From assembly GCA_029931535.1 (NCBI GenBank), contig JAQPZY010001548.1:2110001-2174000 (forward strand): a stretch of 64,000 nucleotides of DNA, read 5' to 3'. The DNA is from Margaritifera margaritifera. Taxonomy: Eukaryota; Mollusca; Bivalvia; Unionida; Margaritiferidae. The notes below the pieces were generated by a model, which was not told where the DNA came from, made no database searches, and was given only the letters and a program-made list of their open reading frames with translations. Numbering within the stretch: position 1 is the first letter of the stretch; each line of letters begins with the position of its first letter. Positions 56,560 through 64,000 of the stretch are shown here, one piece after another. A program made the position numbers and the translations under genes.

Positions 56560-56657
56560 GAGATTGTGATAGAATGTGGTAAATCAAGTTGACTCTTGTA
56601 GATTGTGGTATTTGCATGGTCGATTGTGGTAGATTGTGGTAAATCGTGTCGTTGTGT
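56560..56657. repeat. ACCACAATC-type short repeats, minus orientation
   Basis: GATTGTGGTAGATTGTGGTA, GTGGTATTTGCATGGTCGAT and AATCGTGTCGTTGTG are reverse complements of the blocks at 48519-48537 and 50206-50335. Confidence 0.7.
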
Positions 56658-56929
56658 CTGATGCTATTCAAACAGCTGCTGTGTAACTTAACTAGGAGAG
56701 ATTATTCGCACAGCTATCGTGTACATAATCCACACCTAGCCTAATCCACACAGCTGTTGTGTATTATGAACATTTTTGCATTTAAGAGTTGAAATTGTCA
56801 GAAAATCATATGTTGAGTCTTTTTTTCCATAAAAATGTATTCATTTTCACTCCTAATTACCTTAAGTGCTAAGTTAAAACTGGTACAGTGTTACACACTT
56901 TCATTTCAGAGGTGCTTGTTACAAGTGCA

Positions 56930-57042
56930 GTTAAGAGTATCGGTTAATGGATAGATGGATAGGGAGTCCAGACCTGTAACAAAGTCATTACAAGTTTGGC
57001 CCCTCCCTACATCCCTCTATTCATTAACTGATACTCTTAATT
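56930..57042. repeat. Inverted repeat, about 35-bp arms
   Basis: Left GTTAAGAGTATCGGTTAATG..GGATAGGGAG; right CTCCCTACATCC..CATTAACTGATACTCTTAA. Loop of about 40 nt. Confidence 0.7.
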
Positions 57043-57240
57043 TTATTGTTAACCATTATGAGCCCCTGTGTTCATTTGATGATTTGAAGCAAGATTATTC
57101 AGAGTATTTTGAACTTTCTCTAATGCATTCATCGGTTATAGTGCTGAGAGTCTTTTCTGCAGTGGGCAGTAGTGTGAATAGTCTTTGTCAAATTCAGTAC
57201 ACAGCCGCCGTATGAATAGAAACTTCCTTGAACAATATAT
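57043..57240 (+). pseudogene. Short coding-like remnant, unidentified
   Basis: An open plus frame ends with ..FDDLKQDYSEYFELSLMHSS.. and TGA at 57213-57215. Composition is protein-like, but no family is recognised and no splice sites are convincing. It may belong to the hAT remnant that follows. Confidence 0.25.
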
Positions 57241-57867
57241 CATTAAATTCTCTCATCCAAACAACTACTGTGGTATTCAGGGGTCGTCCTAAAACACTGA
57301 CCAAAACATTGAACATGATGTCAGTGTTTTGCTGACCAAGGGCTCAAATGCTGACCACTGTAAATGTCCTTTTGTTTTCATTGATTTGCAGATTTTCTTT
57401 ACAAAATATGAGTCTGGACTATTTTCTTGTTTGTCTTAGGGCATTGTGAATTATTAACAAAACAACTGAATTTCAAAACCTGTTTTGGGAAGACCATTCT
57501 TGAACACACTGGCCAATCCTTGATACTATGGGTGCAATCTGACAGTCTGTTTAGTGGCAATAAAAACAGGGTTTCCCTTTGACCAGTACTCCCAGGTTTT
57601 GAAGCATGGATTTCATATCTGACTCAAAACTGACACATGCATTCTGCCCTATGCATCAGTTTGACTCAGAAATTTCACCTTAAGCTTCAAACACTATAAT
57701 AAGTACTAATTAATAACCTTTAACCTTCTTGCTGTTTGAAGTACCAGACCTACACACCTGCCTGAGCTTCTAATCAATTAGCCTTGTTCTCATGATAAGC
57801 TGTAAGGGCCATGTTGGATTGTCTGATAATTGACATAGATGTCAACTTTGATCTTTTGTTTTGAGAA

Positions 57868-58100
57868 GATAAATGGATTGTTCGAGTGACACCGATTAAG
57901 ATAATTTCTAATTTAACACCTCTTTATAAAGTAAGATGGCAAATTGTCAGTGATGACTAGAAATTAAAAATGGTAGAAGATAAATGGATTGTTTGAGTGA
58001 CAATTGAGATAATTGGAGTTTAACACCTTTGGAGTTTAACACCTCTTTATAAAGTAAGATGGCAAATTGACAGTGATGACTAGAAATTAAAAGTGGCAGA
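57868..58100. repeat. Tandem duplication, about 105-115 bp
   Basis: GATAAATGGATTGTTCGAGTGAC starts copy 1 and GATAAATGGATTGTTTGAGTGAC copy 2; both hold TAACACCTCTTTATAAAGTA and GTGATGACTAGAAATTAAAA. Copy 2 has a further small duplication of GGAGTTTAACACCT. Confidence 0.85.
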
Positions 58101-58363
58101 TGGAAATCGTTGAGAATTGATTGTGGTAAGTACCACACTTCTTTTGGTGATGGTATAATATCCCAAAAAGACTTGCTTTAATCATTGATTTCAATTGATT
58201 CTCTTGATAATTGGTCGTGTTTCTGATATATAAGTGATTTATTCCTATTTGATAATTTCTCAAAATGTTACTGTTGCACTGTGTACATCATTCTACTGTT
58301 GATTGTGCAACATCGTATTGTATCAAATTTTATTTCAAATCTAAGGAATTACATATAAATACA

Positions 58364-58483
58364 ATGGCTTCGAGGAATATTTTGACTTGTTTCTCAGGGA
58401 AAGATCAGCATGAGACTAACTCAGACTGTGAAAATGAACATGGCAGTAAGAAACAGATATGTTCCCTGATTTTTGTATTCTAG
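58364..58483 (+). pseudogene. Second hAT remnant, possible N-terminal fragment
   Basis: ATG in good context (ATACAATGGC) opens MASRNILTCFSGKDQHETNS.., ending at TAG 58481-58483. It lies 13 bp before the hAT C-terminal fragment, which suggests that the middle of a transposase was deleted, but this part by itself shows no hAT motif. Confidence 0.4.
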
Positions 58484-58495
58484 AAAAATACATCC

Positions 58496-58720
58496 TCACT
58501 GCTCCACTTATCAGTGTTGCTTGTGAAAAGGGTTTTTCTAGCCAAAATCGCATGAAAACCAAATCTAGATAATGAATGGATCATGCCAAATTGTGCAAAT
58601 TGATTCAAATAATGGAGGGGGTCCATATATGAGTGACTTCAATGTGAAGGAAGTTTTGAAATGATTTGAATTACAAACAAAAAAAAACAGCAAAGGAAGC
58701 AATTGATTTTGTGAATTAAC
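58496..58720 (+). pseudogene. Second hAT remnant, C-terminal dimerisation fragment
   Basis: Frame reads APLISVACEKGFSSQNRMKT then a stop soon after; the following MDHAKLCKLIQIMEGG and a charged segment near 58650 continue the expected order. CEKGFSxxNRxKT is the hAT dimerisation signature. Stops at about 58568 and 58656 show decay. No end repeats or target duplication were established. Confidence 0.75.
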
Positions 58721-59207
58721 TGTAAATCAATGACTGATCTTTAAAATAGTGCCTTGTGAACAGTGAGATACAGATTATGCTGTATCAAACAAAATATTTT
58801 TCCATGGTGGTTTATAAATATGGCATTTGAATGTAATATATGATGTTCAAATTTCATTTTGGTCTCCTTTTAATATTTTATGTAATAATTGTGTTGTTGT
58901 GTATTAAACAAGACTCTCTGATGCTTTCTGTGTTTGACAATAAATGTAAATGGGTTTTAAAAGTGTGTTTTCTTTCTCCAGGTTGTTCTCATGACAATTG
59001 GGTTTAAGATTTTGACTTTTAATCTTCACATTTTGACTCTTGGAAATTTCAACCCAAGATTGCAGTGTCCTTGGGTAAGGCACTTTATTCCAATTACCTT
59101 GGCACTAAATAACCTACTTTTGTTGTGGTATTCTAAAACACTAGACCAAACTGGGGCTAAGGCATATCTTCACAACATCTTGTGGAAGGGTAAATACTTT
59201 TTTAGCT

Positions 59208-60545
59208 CTATTGGTCGTAGACCAAAAGAGCTTATGGGATGGCCTGTTGTCCATCCACCATCTGTCCTCTGATGTCCGTCTGTCCATTAGCACAAGTTTG
59301 TTATTGCTGCTGCTCCTAAACTACTTGGTAGATTGCCATGAAACTTTACAGACACATTCATCCCAAGGTCTTGTTGGTCCTAAATGAAAATGGTGCTTCT
59401 CAGACATCCTGTATGGCCACCACAGCAGCCAACTTGAAACTCTTGTTATCGCTACTCCTCCTGAATGGATGGTCATATCAGCATGGGGTTTTAAATAAAA
59501 GACTTCTTATGATATCTAGTTGGTCCTAAATGAAAATGGTGCTGATCTGACATCCATTATGGTCACCATGGCAGCCATATTGAAGATCTTGTTATCGTTA
59601 CTCCTCCTGAATGGAAAGTCATATTGGCATGGAGTTTTCACCAGAAGACTTCTTACGATGTCTAGTTGGTCCTGAATGAAAATAGTGCTGCCCGGACTTC
59701 CAATATGGCCTCCATAGCAGCCTTCTTGGAAATCTTGTTCTTGCTACTCCACCTGATTGGATGGTCATATTAACATGCGATTTTCACTAAAAGCTTCTTG
59801 TGATATCAAGTTGCTCCTAAATGAAAATAGTGCTCTGACATTCAATATAGCCACCATCACAGTGGTCATCTTGAAAATCTTGTTATTGCTACTACTCCTG
59901 ATCGGAAACTCGTATCAGCATGGGCTTTTCACCGGAAGACTTGTTATGGTGACTAGTGGGTCTTAAATAAAAATTGTGCTGATCTGATATCTGATATGGC
60001 TGCCACAGTTGATAATTTTGTCACTACTTCTCCTGGATGAAAAGTTATATGAACATTGGGTTTTTGCCAGAAGACTTCTTACGATGTCTGGCCGGTACTA
60101 AATAAAAATGGCACCAATCTGACAATCCAGTTTGAAAATCTTATTATTGCTACTCCTTGTAAATAGAGACTCATATGAACATGGGGTTTTCACCTGAAGA
60201 CTAATTATGATATCTAGTTGGTTCTGAATGAAAATGATGCTGATCTGACCTCAAATATGGATGCCACAATGAACATGTTGAAAATCTTGTCATCAGTTCT
60301 CTTGAATAGATGGTTATATCAACATGGGGTTTTCACCAAAAGTCGTCTAATGGTGTCTAGTTTGCCCTAAATGAAAATGCTGTCGTTCTTATATCCAATA
60401 TGGTTGCCACATTGGCTAATTTGAAGAATATAAGAGATGGTTTCAACACTCAGCAGTTAAAAAGAAGCAATGGTCTTGAATTCCTGGAAAGCTTTTTCAG
60501 GCAGTAGAGCATCAGTCTCTTCAAGGGATTCTTGTTGATAATTTT
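59208..60545. repeat. Divergent tandem array E, second locus
   Basis: Head AGCTCTATTGGTCGTAGACC AAAAGAGCTTATGG is a hairpin as at 24083. Nine or so units of about 147 bp follow with TTGGTCCTAAATGAAAATGG, CCACCA..GCAGCCA, CTTGTTATCGCTACTCCTCC and AGACTTCTTA(T/C)GATGTCTAG. Order and ending match the first locus closely, so the whole array (head to tail) behaves as one dispersed unit. Confidence 0.85.
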
Positions 60546-61175
60546 GGGGCCGATTTTTTGAGTGGATTCTTTTAGTTCCGAATATTTTGTACAAGGACAA
60601 AAAGAAACATTTTCTCTGTCCCAAGATACACAATATGGTATATTAGCATCTGATTAGTTCCTTCTTGATGTAGTTTTGTGACCCAAAAAATGGCTACTTG
60701 TTTTGAGGCTTTAAATTTTATGGTGATTAGCACAACAGACATTTGGTCATCAATTTTCATTACAGGAAAAGGTATTGTTTTCAGTGATTACAGGGTTCTT
60801 TTCACTGAATCCAAACTCCATTTCTAGGTTTGATATTTAGTTGTGTTATAAAAGAGTGCTGGTGATGACTACCACCAACTTCTCATAAAAGGGCACTAAA
60901 ATATTTGGACAGAGTTTAGTATGCCATGTCGGGTTCTCTGGTGGATGTTTTGGACATTTAATCCAATGTAGCCTGGAGGCATTAAAGTATCTAGCTATGA
61001 AATTGTGCAATCTGTCAAATGTCAGTGTAATTTTGCAGAAATCATTACATTTTATGCCACAAGAATAGAGCTGAACAGAAATTATTGTAATTTTAATTAA
61101 TATCCATCTTTAACAATTAACAATAATACCAAGTAAGCTGAATAAAGAAAATTTTTTTGTGAGCAAAAAAAGAAT
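60546..61175. other. Non-coding stretch
   Basis: No feature supported. Confidence 0.4.
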
Positions 61176-61363
61176 TACCATATATACTCACTTATAAGTC
61201 AAGTTCAACTGCAAACAGCATAGACCCTGATCTGCCATTACATAATGTACAGGCAGATCAGGGTCTGTGATTTGTTATGCTGATTGCTCCTAACATAGAT
61301 GTGACAGATCTGGTTATGTGCAGTTTGCAGTTGGACCTGAGTTATAAGCGAGTATATATGGTA
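61176..61363 (+). mobile_element. Cloverleaf MITE, copy 12, second arm deleted in part
   Basis: Ends TACCATATATACTCACTTAT and AAGCGAGTATATATGGTA are nearly consensus. Arm A intact (GACCCTGATCTGCCATTACA...GGCAGATCAGGGTC). Arm B keeps only GACAGATCTGGTTATGTGCA, its left half deleted. It abuts the 5' side of the LINE remnant. Confidence 0.85.
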
Positions 61364-61551
61364 AATAATTTAATAGTTGAATACTTTAGGCTTGTAGTAG
61401 TAATAATAGTAATTGTAGTTGCAATCATAACATTCAAAGTATTTTCAGTGGAAATAGTATCAGCTGACTTTGAATTTACAAATGTATCAGTTGGTATAGT
61501 AAATGATGCTATAGATGAAAATGAAATTACACATTTCACATGCTCTTTACA

Positions 61552-61677
61552 AATAAAAAATGTAAAAGCTTCAAATATTGATGGTATAACATTTGAAATG
61601 GAAAAGCTTTAGGTATTGATGACATAAAATTTGAAATGGAAAATCGTCAGGTATTGATGGTGTAATGTTTGAATGTT
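61552..61677. repeat. 40-bp triplication inside the LINE
   Basis: ATTGATGGTATAACATTTGA, ATTGATGACATAAAATTTGA and ATTGATGGTGTAATGTTTGA mark three copies at about 40-bp spacing, each followed by AATGGAAAA or its relic. Period not a multiple of 3, so it breaks the frame. Confidence 0.75.
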
Positions 61678-62499
61678 AAAAAATTATTTTCATATATTGC
61701 TACTGTATTTGAAGATTTTTTTGTATATACTATTCTTCAGAAAGGAGATATTCCAGAGGAGTGGTGCAAAGCAATTCTATGTCCTATACAAAAGAAAGGT
61801 GATATTCAAGATTCCAATAATTATCATATTTCATTGGTAATATAATTGGCCAAATCTTCATAAAGTTAATGAGCAAGATATTAGTTTTTTTTGCAGAATG
61901 TGAGGATAAATTCAAAGAACAACAAGCTGGTCATCGAAATCTGGTTTACCACTATTGATTATTTTTTTACATTATATGCAACAGCACAAAATTATTTGAG
62001 TAAATGAAAGGGAAGAATGTATTGCGGCTATATTGGTTTTTCCAAAGCTTTTAACTGTGTACAGCACCCATTTCTACTTTATAAATTGATTAAAAATAAC
62101 GAGTTCTAAAATTGTTAAAGTTTTGAAATCTGTGTATGCACAGATGATGTCTTGTGTAAATGTTGTTGATTATCAGGATTTGTTGTTGTTGTAATGTTGG
62201 TATAAAGCAAGATTGTGTGCTAAGTCCATTTCTTTTTGTGATATTTTATAGTGAATTTACAGAATTATTAGAAACAGCAAAATGTGATGGTGTTTTTATA
62301 GATGAACAAGTGCTAAAATGTAATGCAGTTGTTGATTGCAGACAACACTGCAAATTTAGCAGATACTATCATAAATCTAAAGAAACAGATGTACACACCG
62401 GGGAGATTTTGTGATAAATATGGTATGAAAGTAAATTTAAGTAACACTGAGATCATGGTATTTAGAAAGAGAGGGACAAGTGAAATTAACTAAAAAATA

Positions 62500-63230
62500 G
62501 TATTATAAGATTGCATCAATACATAGCTGTAGATAAGCACCATATTTCTGCATTTTACACGGACAGATTGGATAAAAATACATAATTCTTTTTTAATGCA
62601 TTTAAATTATGCAAAACAATTTAATTTCAGGAATTTAGTCCAAAGTTCTTAACGTATTACTGCTGCTGCAAGCACAGTGTCTGTTCATATTGCATGACTC
62701 GTTCTATCATATAAACTTTGCTGTAGGCTCAAGTTCCAGATGTTCCATGTACTTCTGAAATGATAGTACTTGATCTTTATGAGAACACTCACTCAAACAG
62801 AGCCATATAATCATACGCACCTTGAATTAGTCATGGTCATTGTTTAACATCTTGAAATGATAGTACTTGATCTTTATGAGAACACTCACTCAAACAGAGC
62901 CATATAATCAGACGTACCCAGAATTGGTCACATGGTCATTGATTAACAGCTTGATGATTAAGGCTCAGTCTGGCAGCGCAAGTTTGTTTTGCAGATTTCA
63001 TAAAATACCTCATCCTGGTTTTAAAAAAAGCAATTAGTTCCAAACCAGGGAGTAAATGTCCAGTTTGTTAAATTCCTATCTTGACATCTGATCCATAGAA
63101 ATTGTCCTGTATTAAAAATATCTCCAATTATATTTTAGTAGCAGAACATTGTCATGGAATAAAGTCAAGAGTTTTTTGTTTTAAATCTGCTGAAACATGT
63201 ATACTATATATAGATTCATTAACACTTAGG
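62500..63230. repeat. Insertion-like segment in the LINE, with 97-bp duplication
   Basis: Between the RT and the C-terminal fragments there is about 730 bp with no LINE-like frame. GAAATGATAGTACTTGATCT starts at 62757 and 62854, giving two copies of 97 bp (to about 62960). Confidence 0.6.
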
Positions 63231-63458
63231 TTGTGACAAAGCACTGTATCTGTTTGGTCACACTTATTATTACATTATGGTTCAGAAATTTGGGGATATA
63301 AACCTTCAGAAAGTATACGGTAATTTCAAGTTAAATTTTGTTAAAGAATTGTAAATTCGAAGGAATCAATACCAGTTCAAGATGAACTTGGAAGATTTAC
63401 TTTGAAAGTTCATTATTGCAAAAGATTTATTCAATTTTGGTTGTGCATTTCGCAGAGT

Positions 63459-63715
63459 AGTAGTAATAGGTAGCCCAGGATATACTATGCAGATGAATAG
63501 TAGTAAGTAGTCCATGAGATGCTATGCAGATGAGTGTAGTACGTAATAGGTAGCCCAGGAGATGCTATGTAGATTAGCAGTAATAGGTAGCCCAGGAGAT
63601 ACTATGCAGGCAAGTAGTAACAAGTAGCCGAGGAGATGCTATGCAGATCAGTGGTAATAGGTAGCCCAGTAGATGCTATGCAGAAGAGTAATAACAGGTA
63701 GCCCAGCATATATGA
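63459..63715. repeat. 35-40 bp minisatellite inside the LINE
   Basis: Unit TAGCCCAGGAGATGCTATGC plus AGATGAGTAGTAATAGG, about seven copies; splits the LINE C-terminal region. Confidence 0.9.
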
Positions 63716-64000
63716 AGTGTTGCTAAGATTACACCATGCTGGTAGAGAATCATGGGTCATTTATATGAGGAATCTAGTATGTTTGTATGGATATCAATAT
63801 GTGTGGCTTTATAATAATGTGAGTGATATTGATGGCCATGCATCTGCATTTGTTCCAAGAGTTTCAGATTTATGCAATCAAGAATGGTATTTTTTTTATC
63901 AGATTGTACTCCCAACTTGATTTTTATTATGAAGTTAAAAGCTTATTAGAACCAGAAAAAAGCAGTTAACAATAAACTTCATAGCTTTTAGTATACACCA

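Larger units (their letters stand above)
48511..56657. mobile_element. Possible large element bounded by inverted ACCACAATC repeats
   Basis: Left boundary: ACGACACAATTTACCACAA (48519-48537), continuing after the nested MULE with ACAATCGACCATGAAAATAG and several CCACAATC-like blocks to about 50330. Right boundary, read in reverse complement from 56657: ACGACACGATTTACCACAAT, then ACAATCGACCATGCAAATAC. The same order of blocks in opposite orientation suggests long terminal or subterminal inverted repeats of one element of about 6.3 kb before later insertions. Target duplication not identified. Confidence 0.4.
61400..63960 (+). pseudogene. Decayed non-LTR retrotransposon (LINE), ORF2 reverse transcriptase region to C-terminus
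   Basis: Fragments appear in family order on the plus strand in shifting frames: linker with KASNIDGI (about 61555); KGDIPEEWCKAILCPIQKKGD (61740-61800, split by position); motif A region YIGFSKAFNCVQHP (62028-62070), where the first catalytic Asp is Gly; KQDCVLSPFLFVIFY (62207-62250); motif C region ADNTANLAD (62338-62364), where the second Asp is Asn; YGMKVNLSNTEIMVF (62416-62460); LHYGSEIWGY (about 63270-63300); VPVQDELGRFTLKVHYCKRF (about 63370-63430); WVIYMRNLVCLYGYQYVW (63753-63810). It runs off the window. Several stops and frameshifts. Clade not assigned. Confidence 0.85.

Noticed and set aside
57291..59160. CTAAAACACT(A)GACCAAA at 57288 and 59133 as ends of the second hAT element
   Set aside because: The two copies are direct, not inverted, and no target duplication was seen, so they cannot be used as element ends.

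Overview
The window is AT-rich invertebrate DNA dominated by repeats. There are no dense ORFs and no prokaryotic features. It has GT-AG introns, tRNA-derived SINEs, long divergent tandem arrays with 130-160 bp units, (TA)n tracts, several MITE families, and decayed hAT, Mutator-like and LINE copies. This repeat style is typical of bivalve molluscs, but the organism is inferred from style alone.

One host gene can be defended: the 3' end of a plus-strand gene with exons at 13831-14050, 15433-15544, 17101-17150 and 28892-29046. The four exons keep one reading frame across three introns and end at TAG, followed by AATAAA about 150 bp later. They encode the last 178 residues of a charged, Ser/Lys-rich, probably disordered protein tail that I do not recognise. 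A 24-nt microexon at 2845-2868 may belong to the same gene. Earlier exons are outside the window or were not detected.

Layout. 1-13.8 kb: MITEs, a SINE and divergent tandem arrays, possibly upstream intron of the gene. 13.8-29.2 kb: the gene tail; its 11.7-kb last intron holds minisatellites, a 10-copy 50-bp array, MITEs and a 1.7-kb hAT remnant inserted into a tandem array. 29.2-48.5 kb: no convincing gene; minisatellites, (TA)n tracts, SINEs, pogo-like elements, a 166-bp palindrome and a 2.2-kb divergent tandem array. 48.5-56.7 kb: an interval bounded by inverted ACCACAATC-rich repeats, with a complete 1651-bp Mutator-like element (9-bp target duplication) in its left end and a broken minus-strand ORF inside. 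56.7-64 kb: a second hAT remnant, another divergent tandem array and a decayed LINE running off the end.

The most distinctive signal is a family of about 215-bp MITEs with at least 12 copies. Each is a long inverted repeat whose two halves are themselves hairpins with mutually complementary loops, so it can fold as one long hairpin or as a three-way junction. Two copies lie 80 and 41 bp upstream of splice acceptors of the gene.
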